64,000 bases of DNA from Enterovibrio nigricans DSM 22720 (GCF_900167155.1 NZ_FUXU01000003.1:80235-144234), one strand, 5' to 3'; shown: positions 39,229-49,329, counted from the stretch's first letter. The notes: generated by a model from the letters alone, not told the origin. Made by a program: numbers and translations.

Positions 39229-40473
39229 ATGAAAAGTCAACGGGTAAAGTCAATGCTGTCAGCAGCGGTCGTAATCGGAACGATGGCTTCAGCGCACGCT
39301 GAAGATGTAGAAGTGCTGCACTGGTGGACGTCTGGCGGTGAAGCCGCTGCGCTTAACGTGCTCAAAGACGACTTGGCGGGACAAGGTATTGGTTGGCAAG
39401 ACATGCCTGTAGCGGGGGGCGGTGGTGGTAACGCGATGACGGTATTGCGAGCCCGAGTGACGTCTGGCACGCCGCCGACAGCGGTACAAATGTTGGGGTT
39501 CGATATTCAGGACTGGGCAGCCGAAGAAGTTGTGGCAAACCTCAATGGTGTTGCTGACGCTGAAGGTTGGAATGCTGTGGTTCCTGATGCTTTGCAGCAA
39601 TTTTCGACCTATGACGGGAAATGGGTGTCGGCTCCAGTGAATGTGCATTCCACCAACTGGATCTGGGCAAATAAAAAATTGCTAAAGGAAGTGGGAGCCA
39701 AACAACCTGAAACTTGGGAAGAACTGATTGTCACGCTAGATAAGCTGAAAGCGGCAGGCTATATCCCGTTGGCACACGGCGGTCAGCCTTGGCAGGATGC
39801 GACTATTTTTGACAGTGTGGTACTGACAACTGGCGGTATCGATTTCTACAAAAAAGCCATGATTGATTTGGATCCTGAGGCTCTTGGCTCGGACACCATG
39901 GTGAAAATATTTGACCGTATGTCACAACTGCGTGATTATGTTGATAAAAACTTCCCTGGCCGTGATTGGAATCTGGCATCAGCGTTGGTGATTGAAGACA
40001 AAGCGGGCATGCAAATCATGGGGGATTGGGCAAAAGGGGAATTCTTGAAGGCAGGGAAGGTACCGAATGAGGATTTCGCTTGTTTCCGTATGCCGGGCAC
40101 ACAAGGCATGGTGACCTTTAATGCAGACCAGTTTGTAATGTTTGATGTCGGTGACTCCAAAGCACAACAAGCGATGGCCAAAGCCATAATGTCACCAGAG
40201 TTCCAATCGGCATTTAATGTGGTGAAAGGCTCGGTTCCAGCACGTACTGATGTGTCCAATGAAGCGTTTGATGCCTGCGGTAAGAAAGGTATGGCCGATC
40301 TGGCAGAAGCAAATAAAAACGGCACGTTAGTGGGCAGTATGGCGCATGGTCACGCCGCTCCTGCTGCAGTGAAAAATGCTGTTTATGACGTGGTAACCAA
40401 TCACTTCAATGGAGGCATGAACTCTAAGCAAGCAACGAAAGCCTTGGTTTCAGCGGTGCAGGATGCTCAGTAA
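39229..40473 (+). CDS. Carbohydrate ABC transporter substrate-binding protein (CUT1, GtsA-like)
   Basis: A 414-residue periplasmic binding protein. The signal peptide ends MASAHA with cleavage before EDVEVLHWW. The mature protein matches the Pseudomonas GtsA glucose/mannose-binding family in [48 protein letters not shown] and [18 protein letters not shown] 39229 follows GAGG; a GTG two codons earlier is the alternative. It is the first gene of a four-gene importer (binding protein, two permeases, ATPase), with the LacI-type gene upstream. Glucose or a related hexose is the likely ligand by family, not by experiment. Confidence 0.88.
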   Translation: MKSQRVKSMLSAAVVIGTMASAHAEDVEVLHWWTSGGEAAALNVLKDDLAGQGIGWQDMPVAGGGGGNAMTVLRARVTSGTPPTAVQMLGFDIQDWAAEEVVANLNGVADAEGWNAVVPDALQQFSTYDGKWVSAPVNVHSTNWIWANKKLLKEVGAKQPETWEELIVTLDKLKAAGYIPLAHGGQPWQDATIFDSVVLTTGGIDFYKKAMIDLDPEALGSDTMVKIFDRMSQLRDYVDKNFPGRDWNLASALVIEDKAGMQIMGDWAKGEFLKAGKVPNEDFACFRMPGTQGMVTFNADQFVMFDVGDSKAQQAMAKAIMSPEFQSAFNVVKGSVPARTDVSNEAFDACGKKGMADLAEANKNGTLVGSMAHGHAAPAAVKNAVYDVVTNHFNGGMNSKQATKALVSAVQDAQ

Positions 40474-40575
40474 AAGCGAATTCAACGAAACAATTTGACG
40501 AGTTTCGGGAGACGGTTCGTTAACGCTGTCTCTCGAAACGATGTATTCGTCTTTAATGTTATCAAGGATAGATAT

Positions 40576-41481
40576 ATGTCTTCTCAAGGAAACTTCGGAT
40601 CGAGGCAGTTTTGGCAGCAGGTACTGCCGAAAATTGTTATTGCCCCCTCATTCGCGCTGATCCTCTTTTTTGTCTACGGCTTTATCATATGGACAACGTA
40701 CATTTCGTTTAGCCGTTCGCGAATGCTTCCTAACTATAATCTCGATGGAATACGCCCTTACGAAAAATTATGGAACAGCCTGAACTGGCAAGTCGCGCTC
40801 GAAAATTTGGCCATTTTTGGCATTCTCTATATCGTCATCTGTTGTGCGCTGGGCCTGTTGTTGGCCATTTTGCTCGATCAAAAAATTCGCATTGAAGGGG
40901 GTCTTAGACCCATTTTCTTATACCCCATGGCACTGAGCTTTATCGTGACAGGTACAGCGTGGAAGTGGTTTCTTAACCCTGGTCTTGGGCTGGAAAAAAC
41001 CATGCATGAAATGGGCTGGGAGAGTTTCAGCTTTGACTGGCTCATCAATCCAGACATGGCGATATATACGGTCGTCATTGCGGGTGTTTGGCAAACGTCG
41101 GGTTTTGTCATGGCAATGTTCTTGGCAGGACTTCGAGGCATAGATAGTGAAATGCTAAAAGCAGCTCAGTTGGATGGTGCTTCATCCTTTCAAATGTATC
41201 GTCGAATTATTATTCCGCAGTTACGGCCTGTTTTTCTCAGTGCGTTTATCGTGCTCGCACACATGGCGATTAAAAGTTATGACTTAGTTATCGCGTTGAC
41301 GGGGGGCGGACCGGGCAATGCGACAGCGTTACCCGCAACATTTATGTATTCCTATACCTTTACGCGGAATCAAATGGCGGTCGGGTCAGCCAGTGCCATT
41401 ATTATGCTGATGACCATTGCGGCCATTATCGTGCCTTACCTTTACAGCGAGCTGAAGGAGCCAAAGCATGGAAAGCATTGA
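40576..41481 (+). CDS. Sugar ABC transporter permease (MalF/GtsB type)
   Basis: A 301-residue inner-membrane permease with about six transmembrane segments, the first at IVIAPSFALILFFVYGFIIW. The ABC permease EAA loop is present as EMLKAAQLDGASSFQMYRRI, which contacts the ATPase. ATG 40576 has AAGGA six bases upstream; the ORF from 40495 includes a non-conserved 27-residue extension and is rejected. It overlaps the next permease by 14 bases, so the two are coupled. Confidence 0.9.
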   Translation: MSSQGNFGSRQFWQQVLPKIVIAPSFALILFFVYGFIIWTTYISFSRSRMLPNYNLDGIRPYEKLWNSLNWQVALENLAIFGILYIVICCALGLLLAILLDQKIRIEGGLRPIFLYPMALSFIVTGTAWKWFLNPGLGLEKTMHEMGWESFSFDWLINPDMAIYTVVIAGVWQTSGFVMAMFLAGLRGIDSEMLKAAQLDGASSFQMYRRIIIPQLRPVFLSAFIVLAHMAIKSYDLVIALTGGGPGNATALPATFMYSYTFTRNQMAVGSASAIIMLMTIAAIIVPYLYSELKEPKHGKH

Positions 41482-42349
41482 TAACAAATCGCCGTTCCAA
41501 GGTGCTAAGTTTTGGCGGGTATTGATTTACACCACCTTGGTTGTATTTGCCTGTATGTATTTGCTTCCTCTGTTCGTCATGCTGGTAACCTCATTTAAAG
41601 AGTTGGATGAAATTCGTCAGGGGAACATGTTGGCATTGCCTGAGGTATGGACTGTCGAACCATGGATTTCTGCATGGGGAACGGCCTGTATTGGTTTAAC
41701 GTGTGAAGGGATCAGCGGGTATTTTTCTAACTCGATCATGATCACTGTACCTGGTGTGCTGATCTCCGCGATCTTAGGGGCTCTCAATGGCTATGTACTG
41801 ACGAAGTGGCGCTTCCCTGGGCATAAGTGGGTATTCGGACTGATGCTGTTTGGCTGTTTTATCCCGTTTCAGGTGGTATTGGTGCCAATGAGTCAAGTGC
41901 TCGGTACGCTCGGTATTGCAAACACCACATCTGGGTTAGTGCTGGTACACGTTATCTATGGTGTGGGGTTTACCACGCTCTTTTTCCGTAACTACTACGA
42001 AGCCTTCCCTAGCGAGTTGATCCGCGCTGCCATGATTGATGGCGCTGGATTCTTTCAGATGTTTTTTCGGATTCTTTTGCCTAGTTCAGGCCCCATTATC
42101 GTGGTCACCATTATTTGGCAGTTTACGAACATCTGGAATGACTTTCTGTTTGGCGCTTCGTTCTCGTCAGGCAGTACGGCACCGATTACGGTGGCGCTGA
42201 ATAACTTGGTAAATTCTTCAACCGGTGTGAAGGAATACAACGTACATATGGCCGGTGCAATGATTGCAGCGTTGCCGACACTATTGGTTTATATCCTGGC
42301 CGGGCGCTATTTTGTTCGCGGTCTGATGGCTGGCTCAGTAAAAGGATAA
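41468..42349 (+). CDS. Carbohydrate ABC transporter permease (MalG/GtsC type)
   Basis: A 293-residue inner-membrane permease, six transmembrane segments, starting after a short cytoplasmic end with LIYTTLVVFACMYLLPLFVM. The EAA loop reads ELIRAAMIDGAGFFQMFFRI. The C-terminus ends GRYFVRGLMAGSVKG, the motif common to MalG-type permeases. It overlaps the first permease by 14 bases and precedes the ATPase gene by five. Confidence 0.92.
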   Translation: MESIDNKSPFQGAKFWRVLIYTTLVVFACMYLLPLFVMLVTSFKELDEIRQGNMLALPEVWTVEPWISAWGTACIGLTCEGISGYFSNSIMITVPGVLISAILGALNGYVLTKWRFPGHKWVFGLMLFGCFIPFQVVLVPMSQVLGTLGIANTTSGLVLVHVIYGVGFTTLFFRNYYEAFPSELIRAAMIDGAGFFQMFFRILLPSSGPIIVVTIIWQFTNIWNDFLFGASFSSGSTAPITVALNNLVNSSTGVKEYNVHMAGAMIAALPTLLVYILAGRYFVRGLMAGSVKG

Positions 42350-42354
42350 TCTGA

Positions 42355-43458
42355 ATGGCATCTTTGACACTCAATAATGTAAAAAAACGCTTTGGTCATA
42401 TAGAGGTACTGAAAGGCATCGATATTGCGATTGGAGACGGTGATTTTTTGGTGCTGGTGGGGCCATCTGGCTGTGGTAAATCGACGTTGCTGAATATGAT
42501 TGCTGGCTTGGATAGCATCAGTGATGGTGAGGTGTCGATTGGCGATGTGGTGATCAATGCGCTGCATCCCGCAGACAGGGACATCGCCATGGTATTCCAG
42601 TCTTATGCGCTCTATCCCAATATGACCGTCGGTCAAAATATTTCGTTTGGACTGGAAATGCGTAAAGTACCCAAATCTGAACGGGATAAGAAAATCGGTG
42701 AAGTCTCGTCGATGTTGCAGATAGAACATCTGTTGAGTCGAAAGCCGGGCCAGCTTTCTGGCGGTCAACGTCAGCGTGTGGCAATGGGGCGCGCTTTGGT
42801 GCGCGATCCGAAAATCTTTTTGTTTGATGAGCCGCTTTCAAACCTCGATGCCAAGTTGCGAGTAGACATGCGTACCGAGATTAAACGACTTCATCAACGC
42901 CTCAATGCCACTATCGTTTACGTTACCCATGACCAAATCGAGGCCATGACACTCGCGACCAAAATCGCCGTCATGAAAGACGGCGAATTGCAGCAGCTAG
43001 GGTCACCCGCAGAGGTGTACGACGACCCAGCCAATACCTTTGTTGCTACATTCATGGGTAGCCCTTCTATGAATCTTATTGACGCCAAAGTCGAATCGGC
43101 AGAGCCTGGCAAAGTGCAGTTGGTTTTGGAGGGGTATGATGGCAAGCCACAAGTGGTCTCGCTTGAATGTACGATGGAGAATTTAAGCCATTATATCGGT
43201 CAAACAGTGCAGCTCGGTGTGCGTCCAGAAGACATCACGGAAAGTGAGAACGAAGGCCAAGATACACTGACTTGCAAAGTCGATGTGACGGAGCCAACAG
43301 GGGCTGATACCTATGTCATCACATCGCTAGGCGGAAAAGAAGTGGTAGCGAGGATGCAAGCGAATGTGGGGTTAAAACCGGGGGATATTACACCGTTTCG
43401 ATTTAATCCGGAGAAGCTGATGTTGTTTGATACTCAATCAGGTAACCGGATCCGATAA
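42355..43458 (+). CDS. Sugar ABC transporter ATP-binding protein (MalK/UgpC type)
   Basis: A 367-residue ATPase. Walker A GPSGCGKST (about residues 36-44), Q-loop FQSYALYPNMTV, signature LSGGQRQRVAMGRAL, Walker B IFLFDEPLSNLDAKLR and switch His VTHDQIEAM are all intact. The C-terminal ~130 residues form the OB-fold/TOBE regulatory domain (VQLGVRPEDI). This is the energising subunit of the importer; MalK-type ATPases are sometimes shared among CUT1 systems. It ends the operon. Confidence 0.94.
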   Translation: MASLTLNNVKKRFGHIEVLKGIDIAIGDGDFLVLVGPSGCGKSTLLNMIAGLDSISDGEVSIGDVVINALHPADRDIAMVFQSYALYPNMTVGQNISFGLEMRKVPKSERDKKIGEVSSMLQIEHLLSRKPGQLSGGQRQRVAMGRALVRDPKIFLFDEPLSNLDAKLRVDMRTEIKRLHQRLNATIVYVTHDQIEAMTLATKIAVMKDGELQQLGSPAEVYDDPANTFVATFMGSPSMNLIDAKVESAEPGKVQLVLEGYDGKPQVVSLECTMENLSHYIGQTVQLGVRPEDITESENEGQDTLTCKVDVTEPTGADTYVITSLGGKEVVARMQANVGLKPGDITPFRFNPEKLMLFDTQSGNRIR

Positions 43459-43463
43459 AGCGC

Positions 43464-43496
43464 AAAAAAAGAAGGGCACGTAATAACGTGCCCTTC
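43464..43496 (-). terminator. Terminator, mainly for the chemoreceptor gene
   Basis: Perfect 10-bp stem GAAGGGCACG/CGTGCCCTTC with a TAATAA loop. On the minus strand it is followed by seven T residues. The plus-strand tail is TTGC, so it is weaker for the ABC operon. Confidence 0.85.
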
Positions 43497-43509
43497 TTGC
43501 AATGTTTGG

Positions 43510-44808
43510 TTAACCGACGTTGAGTCCGGATACGGTTTGCGCAACATTTTCTGCACCCGTTTTGATTTCATCCATCACTAAAGAAGCTTCAGAGATTTGC
43601 TGTGTCCCTTTGCTTGCAGACTCTGACACGCTGGACATCTTTCGGGTTGCTTCTGAGGTTAGCTCGCGGTTCTTTTTCACCACATCAGCTATTTCAGATG
43701 TGGATTGGCTGGTTCGAGCCGCGAGTTGACGAACTTCATCTGCTACCACCGCAAAACCTCGACCTTGATCACCAGCTCGCGCAGCCTCAATCGCGGCATT
43801 CAGTGCCAAAAGGTTTGTTTGATCGGCAATGTCACTGATAGTGGAAACGATGGCTTCAATGCTTTTGGATTGTTCGTTCAGTTGGGAAATAGATGATGAT
43901 GTTTCCGCAACCTGATCGGAAATAGATTGAGACGTAGAAACCGTGGATTCAAGAACATTTGAGCCGCGGGTGGCAATCTCCGCTGTTTTAACGGATGTGC
44001 TGTAAGCGACTTGTGCTGCTTCACGGATGGCTTGTTCCTGTACGACTTTGTCGGTAATGTTGTTAGCGAATTTGACTACGCGAACCACATTGCCTTTAGT
44101 ATCGAATACGGGGTTATACGTTGCACGCAGCCAAAGTACATTCCCTGCACTGTCTTTGCGTTCAAACTGACCGCCTTTGAATTCTCCTGCGGCTAGCTCG
44201 CCCCAAAAGTTAGGATTCTCGTGATAAAAGGAATCAGGGCAGAACATACGGTGATGCTTCCCTTGAATTTGGTCAAGGGTGTAGCCCACGGCCCCAACGA
44301 AGTTTTCATTGGCTTTGATGATGGTGCCATCAGGATGGAACTCAATCACTGCCATGGATTTGTTCAAAGCGTCAAACACGGCCTGTTGGTCGTCGAGCTT
44401 GATTTTTTCTTGGGTGATGTCTGAAGCAATTTTCATCACTTCAGTGACAATGCCATTTTCTTTGATAGGAAAATACGTGGCTTCCAGCCACAAGCGCTCT
44501 CCTTTGGCATTGAGCCTTGGTACGCTACCGCTGATGACTTCACCTGCCCGTAAGCGTTCCCAAAAACGTTGATACTCTGCATTTTGGCCATATTCAGGGT
44601 CACAGAGTTCTCTGTGGTGTTTGCCCGTAATCTGCTCTAAAGAGAAACCAACGGCACCGAGAAAATTGGGATTGGCATATTTGACTACGCCTTCAGGTGT
44701 GAAATAGATGGTAGCGACACTGTTATTGATGGCATCAAGTATGGCTTGATTGTGCGCGCCTTCCTTTTTTTGTGCCGCCAATTCGTTTTTTAATTTTCCG
44801 TTAAACAT
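43510..44808 (-). CDS. Soluble PAS-PAS methyl-accepting chemotaxis protein (BdlA-like)
   Basis: A 432-residue protein without a transmembrane segment. Two PAS domains follow one another: residues ~25-130 ([18 protein letters not shown]..) and ~145-255 ([18 protein letters not shown]..), each ending in a PAC motif ([27 protein letters not shown]). The C-terminal MCP signalling domain has the hairpin tip [20 protein letters not shown], truncated soon after. The layout and length match Pseudomonas BdlA (417 residues), a regulator of biofilm dispersion, and Aer-type sensors. Whether it binds heme or flavin is not visible. Single gene with its own terminator. Confidence 0.87.
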   Translation of the reverse strand: MFNGKLKNELAAQKKEGAHNQAILDAINNSVATIYFTPEGVVKYANPNFLGAVGFSLEQITGKHHRELCDPEYGQNAEYQRFWERLRAGEVISGSVPRLNAKGERLWLEATYFPIKENGIVTEVMKIASDITQEKIKLDDQQAVFDALNKSMAVIEFHPDGTIIKANENFVGAVGYTLDQIQGKHHRMFCPDSFYHENPNFWGELAAGEFKGGQFERKDSAGNVLWLRATYNPVFDTKGNVVRVVKFANNITDKVVQEQAIREAAQVAYSTSVKTAEIATRGSNVLESTVSTSQSISDQVAETSSSISQLNEQSKSIEAIVSTISDIADQTNLLALNAAIEAARAGDQGRGFAVVADEVRQLAARTSQSTSEIADVVKKNRELTSEATRKMSSVSESASKGTQQISEASLVMDEIKTGAENVAQTVSGLNVG

Positions 44809-44979
44809 GCAGTTACCCTTAAACGTGAACCCAAACTTTGGTTAAGTGACTCTTTGAGTATTAGTGCAATATCTAGGGACGTCCCCTTATTAATAAATAG
44901 TTTAATAATTGAGAAACTGCCTACAACTGAACGTTTAAATCTCGTGAGCAACCAGAGATGTTTATCGAGAAATGCATGA

Positions 44980-45012
44980 AATTTAACACCAATCTTTGAC
45001 TGGTGTTAAATT
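44980..45012 (-). terminator. Putative terminator of the corB transcript
   Basis: A 12-bp perfect inverted repeat AATTTAACACCA/TGGTGTTAAATT with a 9-base loop lies 14 bases beyond the corB stop. The stem is AT-rich and the minus-strand tail is only a short T run, so strength is uncertain. Confidence 0.55.
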
Positions 45013-45025
45013 TTTCAATGTTGAA

Positions 45026-46300
45026 TTAAGCCTTGCTGGTTTTTGGAACGGGAAGGATTTTGACTTGCTTGACCATATTTTCTGCGACTTCGATAATTTC
45101 CATCTGATGGCCTTCTACCTCAATGCTGAGTGCGCTATTGGGGATGTCTTCGAGATGTTCGAGGATAAGCCCGTTCAATGTTCTTGGGCCGTCGGTCGGT
45201 AACGCCCAATTCAGGCTCTTGTTCAGGTCGCGAATATTGGCACTGCCTTCAATCATATAGCTGCCATCTGGCAGTGCAGTGATCTCTTCCGCAAGGCTTG
45301 GGGATAGCGAGGTAGTAAATTCGCCGACGATTTCTTCGAGGATATCTTCCAGCGTCACGAGGCCAATAATGTCTCCGTACTCGTCAACAATCAGACCAAT
45401 CCGCTCTTTGTTACGCTGAAACTTCAACATCTGAACATTGAGTGGTGTGCCTTCAGGAATGTAGTAGACCTCGTCAGCCGCGCGGAGTAAGTGCTCTTTA
45501 GTGAACTCATTCTCCACCATTTCGCGATACGCTTCTCTAACCCTAAGCATGCCCACGACTTCATCAATGTTGTCGCGATAAAGCACCATTCGACCGTGAG
45601 GCGCATGGGTCAACTGTCGCAATATGGCTTTCCAGTCGTCATTGACATTAATACCTGTAATTTCATTGCGCGGTACCATGATGTCGTTCACCGTAATTTC
45701 TTCCAATTCCAAAATTGAAATGAGCATATCTTGGTGACGGCGTGGAATGAGGCTTCCTGCCTCATTAACCACAGTTCGAAGTTCTTCTGAGCTAAGGTGA
45801 TCTTTGTTATCGGTATTTTTGTTTAAACCCACAACGTGGAGAAAGCCGTTGGTAATGCCGTTGACCATCCAGACTACGGGGTAAAGCAATTTCATCAACA
45901 CAGAGAGCAGCAAAGAACTGACGTATGACACGCGTTCAGGGTAGAGTGCGGCGATAGTTTTTGGGGTGACTTCGGCAAAGACAAGAACGACTAGTGTCAG
46001 GCCGCCAGTGGCGATAGCAACACCGAGATCGCCATACAAACGCATACCCAAAATGGTTGCGATGGCGGATGCTAGGATATTGACGAGATTGTTACCAATG
46101 AGGATCAGGCCTATTAGCCTGTCTGGGCGCTCAAGCAGAGCTTCTACTCGCTTGGCACCCTTGTGACCTTGTTTTGAAAGGTGTCGCAGCCTGTAACGGT
46201 TTAATGCCATCATTCCGGTTTCAGAACCGGAAAAGTACGCAGAGATGACGATGAGCAATACCAAAAGGGAAACAAGTGTTCCCGTCGATATGTCGTCCAA
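45026..46300 (-). CDS. corB: CorB/CNNM-type transporter-associated membrane protein (YfjD)
   Basis: A 424-residue protein of the HlyC/CorC-CNNM family. The DUF21 transmembrane domain comes first, residues ~1-190, with LVLLIVISAYFSGSETGMMA and TIAALYPERVSY. It is followed by a CBS pair, ~205-330, with MVPRNEITGINVNDDW and VDEYGDIIGLVTLEDILEEI. A CorC/HlyC C-terminal domain starts about 345 with LPDGSYMIEGSANIRDLN. Relatives mediate Mg2+/Co2+ export. E. coli YfjD is 428 residues and also lies beside ypjD. It is probably co-transcribed with ypjD, 91 bases away. Confidence 0.92.
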   Translation of the reverse strand: MDDISTGTLVSLLVLLIVISAYFSGSETGMMALNRYRLRHLSKQGHKGAKRVEALLERPDRLIGLILIGNNLVNILASAIATILGMRLYGDLGVAIATGGLTLVVLVFAEVTPKTIAALYPERVSYVSSLLLSVLMKLLYPVVWMVNGITNGFLHVVGLNKNTDNKDHLSSEELRTVVNEAGSLIPRRHQDMLISILELEEITVNDIMVPRNEITGINVNDDWKAILRQLTHAPHGRMVLYRDNIDEVVGMLRVREAYREMVENEFTKEHLLRAADEVYYIPEGTPLNVQMLKFQRNKERIGLIVDEYGDIIGLVTLEDILEEIVGEFTTSLSPSLAEEITALPDGSYMIEGSANIRDLNKSLNWALPTDGPRTLNGLILEHLEDIPNSALSIEVEGHQMEIIEVAENMVKQVKILPVPKTSKA

Positions 46301-46391
46301 ATTTCAAATCCCTTTTTTAAAGTTCAGCCCTAATTAAAGGGCGTAAAGTTGCTTCTCTGTCAAACAGGATGGCGCAAATACAACAATATTG

Positions 46392-47189
46392 TCACGCCGC
46401 GATGATGACCTCTTGTACGAAACGACTGCCAAAGTAGGCCAACGTTAACAGGAAGGCTCCCACGATGCTGATCCAGATAACGCGTTTTCCACGCCAGCCA
46501 GAGCGATAGTGCCCCCAAAGCAACACGCCGTAGACAACCCAAGCCATGGCTGAGAACACCGCTTTGTGTGCTTTACCTTGGGCAATCATGTCATGCACAA
46601 ACGCAACACCGCTGATCAGAGTCAGTGTCAGCAAAATTTCGCCAATCAAGATGATATTGAAAAGCTGACGCTCTACGGCCATGAGTGGTGGTAGGTTAGG
46701 GTTCATGACCAACTTTTTCTTGGCTTTAAGCTGGTGGTCGAGCCAGGCGAGTTGAATGGCATAGAGTGTGGCAATCATTAACGTTGAGTACGAAAACAAC
46801 GCCAAGGAAATATGAAGAAGCACGTGAGGATTTGCCTCAAGGTGCGTAATAAAGGCGCCGGGAAGCAGCGTCGCTGCGGTGAGGTTAATTGCTGCAAAGC
46901 TATAGACAACAGGTAATAAGATCCAAACACGCATGCGAATCATCAGGCCCGTCGTAATCGCGGAGATAATAAAGCTGATGAGTGATGCAACATTCAAAAT
47001 GCTAAGGTTTTGTCCACCGTCACCAAGAATTAAGTCCGCAAGCAGGTAAACATGAAGGCCTAACGCCCCGCATGCGGTAAAGAAAACATTCCGAGCAGGA
47101 ATCTGAGCAGGGCCTGATAGCCCAGGAATGATCTGTAAGAGTGCAGAGAAATAGAGTACTGCAGCCAATACGGCTAAGAAAATATCCAT
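46392..47189 (-). CDS. ypjD: CcsA/YpjD-family inner-membrane protein
   Basis: A 265-residue protein (E. coli YpjD 263) with eight predicted membrane segments and the cytochrome c assembly (CcsA/CcmC) fold, but no WWD motif seen, so a heme role is not demonstrated. Conserved blocks are LHVYLLADLILG, HVLLHISLALFSYSTLMIATL and AHKAVFSAMAWVVYGVLLWG (HKAVFSAMAW.. contains the conserved His). ATG 47189 gives MDIFLAVLAAVLYF; the longer frame from 47240 adds 17 residues and is less likely. Divergent from ffh, as in E. coli. Confidence 0.9.
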   Translation of the reverse strand: MDIFLAVLAAVLYFSALLQIIPGLSGPAQIPARNVFFTACGALGLHVYLLADLILGDGGQNLSILNVASLISFIISAITTGLMIRMRVWILLPVVYSFAAINLTAATLLPGAFITHLEANPHVLLHISLALFSYSTLMIATLYAIQLAWLDHQLKAKKKLVMNPNLPPLMAVERQLFNIILIGEILLTLTLISGVAFVHDMIAQGKAHKAVFSAMAWVVYGVLLWGHYRSGWRGKRVIWISIVGAFLLTLAYFGSRFVQEVIIAA

Positions 47190-47459
47190 GTGTCTTTCAA
47201 CAACGATGAGCGAAAAGAAAGCATTCAGTATACCGCGCACGAATCTGAGTCGCTATTGATGGGCCAATAAACTTTGCTTCTAAGCTGAGGCACACATTAC
47301 AAATATCGGTGAAATCAGGGTGTGCTCTTTAAAACATTCCGCACTGCCATCATGTTAGCTGAGCAGATAATAAGATATAATCGCCACAATTTTGTGTTTA
47401 TTACCACCTGACGAATCATTAATGCTGAGTGGTGTCGCCGCGCAGAGAGCGAGTAGGAC

Positions 47460-48830
47460 ATGTTTGAAAACTTATCGGATCGTTTATCCCGTACGCTGAA
47501 AAACATCAGCGGTCGTGGACGTCTCACTGAAGACAATATTAAAGACACACTGCGCGAAGTGCGCATGGCGCTTTTGGAAGCGGATGTTGCGCTGCCTGTT
47601 GTGCGTGACTTTGTAAAAAGAGTAAAAGAAAGTGCCGTCGGTCTGGAAGTTTCTAAAAGCCTGACACCGGGCCAAGAATTCATCAAGATTGTTCAATCTG
47701 AACTCGAAGCGATAATGGGTGAGTCCAATTCAGAATTGGATTTGGCAACCCAGCCGCCAGCCGTTGTTCTGATGGCAGGCCTGCAAGGTGCAGGTAAAAC
47801 AACCAGCGTAGGCAAGCTGGGTAAAATGCTGAAGGAGCGCCACAAGAAGAAAGTGCTTGTGGTGTCTGCTGACGTTTATCGCCCTGCGGCGATCAAACAG
47901 CTGGAAACTCTGTCTAACGATGTGGGTATCGATTTCTTTCCATCGACGCCAGATCAAAAGCCCGTCGATATCGCATCTGCAGCCGTCGCACATGGTAAGC
48001 TGAAGTTCTACGATGTTGTCATTGTGGATACAGCAGGTCGCCTTCACGTCGACGAAGCGATGATGGACGAGATTAAAGACGTTCATGCTGCGATTAACCC
48101 CGTAGAGACGCTGTTTGTTGTTGATGCAATGACAGGTCAAGATGCGGCAAACACAGCGAAAGCTTTCAATGATGCGCTGCCGTTGACCGGTGTGGTACTG
48201 ACCAAAGTTGATGGTGATGCACGTGGTGGTGCTGCGCTGTCGGTTCGTCACATCACCGGCAAACCAATTAAGTTCTTGGGTGTTGGTGAGAAGACCGATG
48301 CACTAGAGCCGTTCCATCCTGATCGTATAGCGAGCAGAATTCTGGGTATGGGTGACGTACTGTCGCTGATTGAAGACCTGGAACGTAATGTAGATAAAGA
48401 TAAAGCCGAGAAGCTGGCGAAGAAGTTTAAAGAAAAGAAAGGTTTCGACCTTCAGGACTTCCGCGACCAGCTTCAGCAGATGAAAAACATGGGCGGTATG
48501 ATGGGTATGCTGGACAAGCTGCCTGGCATGTCGAATCTGCCTGATGATGTGAAAAATCAAGTGGACGACAAAATGTTCGTTCAAATGGAAGCCATTATCA
48601 ACTCTATGACGCCCAAAGAGCGTGCACGTCCAGACCTGATCAAAGGCTCTCGTAAAAAGCGTATTGCTGCGGGTTCTGGTACGCAGGTTCAAGACGTAAA
48701 CCGTCTACTCAAGCAATTCACTCAAATGCAAAAAATGATGAAGAAAATGCAGAAGGGTGGAATGAAGAACATGATGCGCAATATGAAGGGCATGATGGGT
48801 GGCGGCGGTGGTGGTATGTTCCCACGTTAA
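47460..48830 (+). CDS. ffh: Signal recognition particle protein Ffh
   Basis: A 456-residue GTPase that binds 4.5S RNA and signal sequences for co-translational targeting to FtsY and SecYEG. N domain: residues 1-95 (MFENLSDRLSRTLKNISGRG). G domain: G1 GLQGAGKTTSVGKL (about 107-120), DTAGRLHVDEAMMDEI, and TKVDGDARGG. M domain: from ~330, Met-rich, with LPGMSNLPDD, GSRKKRIAAGSGT and a very Met/Gly-rich tail ending GGGGGGMFPR. Start and length are as usual. Confidence 0.98.
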   Translation: MFENLSDRLSRTLKNISGRGRLTEDNIKDTLREVRMALLEADVALPVVRDFVKRVKESAVGLEVSKSLTPGQEFIKIVQSELEAIMGESNSELDLATQPPAVVLMAGLQGAGKTTSVGKLGKMLKERHKKKVLVVSADVYRPAAIKQLETLSNDVGIDFFPSTPDQKPVDIASAAVAHGKLKFYDVVIVDTAGRLHVDEAMMDEIKDVHAAINPVETLFVVDAMTGQDAANTAKAFNDALPLTGVVLTKVDGDARGGAALSVRHITGKPIKFLGVGEKTDALEPFHPDRIASRILGMGDVLSLIEDLERNVDKDKAEKLAKKFKEKKGFDLQDFRDQLQQMKNMGGMMGMLDKLPGMSNLPDDVKNQVDDKMFVQMEAIINSMTPKERARPDLIKGSRKKRIAAGSGTQVQDVNRLLKQFTQMQKMMKKMQKGGMKNMMRNMKGMMGGGGGGMFPR

Positions 48831-48946
48831 GCCGTGAAAAAACATTTTCAATTTGGTGAGGAAACTTCTCACCGATAAAACTAAAGCGAAGGAATCGCTA
48901 AGTGATTGATTGTTGCTCTTTGCTGATGCTTTTTTAGCTAAAGCAG

Positions 48947-48974
48947 TTGCATTCGATCACAGAAAGCGTAAAAT
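48947..48974 (+). promoter_or_regulatory. Putative promoter of the rpsP-rimM-trmD-rplS operon
   Basis: TTGCAT (48947-48952), 16-base spacer and TAAAAT (48969-48974), followed by a GC-containing discriminator TCCGG. It lies about 75 bases ahead of rpsP, after ffh. Confidence 0.65.
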
Positions 48975-48997
48975 TCCGGAGCTTTATTTTGGCACGA

Positions 48998-49019
48998 GGC
49001 CCCGTATTAGCACGGGGCC
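48998..49019 (+). promoter_or_regulatory. GC-rich hairpin in the rpsP leader
   Basis: GGCCCCGT/ACGGGGCC, eight perfect base pairs with an ATTAGC loop, followed by AATTTATTTC. The tail is T-rich but not a clean T run, so it could be a weak attenuator or a leader structure. Confidence 0.5.
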
Positions 49020-49049
49020 AATTTATTTCAGTAATGCAAAGAGGACGAT

Positions 49050-49298
49050 ATGGTTACCATTCGTTTGGCACGTCACGGCGCTAAAAAGCGTCCATTCTAT
49101 CAAATCGTTGTTGCTGACAGCCGTCAAACTCGCGACGGTCGTTTCATCGAGAAAGTAGGTTTCTTCAACCCTGTTGCACAAGGTCAAGAAGAGAAACTGC
49201 GTCTGGACCTGGACCGTGTTAACCATTGGGTTGGCGAAGGTGCAGCTGTTTCTGACCGCGTAGCACGCCTGATCAAAGACGCGGCGAAAGCTGCTTAA
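49050..49298 (+). CDS. rpsP: Small ribosomal subunit protein bS16
   Basis: An 82-residue ribosomal protein with the typical start [20 protein letters not shown] and [16 protein letters not shown]. First gene of rpsP-rimM-trmD-rplS. Confidence 0.98.
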   Translation: MVTIRLARHGAKKRPFYQIVVADSRQTRDGRFIEKVGFFNPVAQGQEEKLRLDLDRVNHWVGEGAAVSDRVARLIKDAAKAA

Positions 49299-49329
49299 TT
49301 GATTAGTGTCAGGGTTAAAAGAAAAAGAC

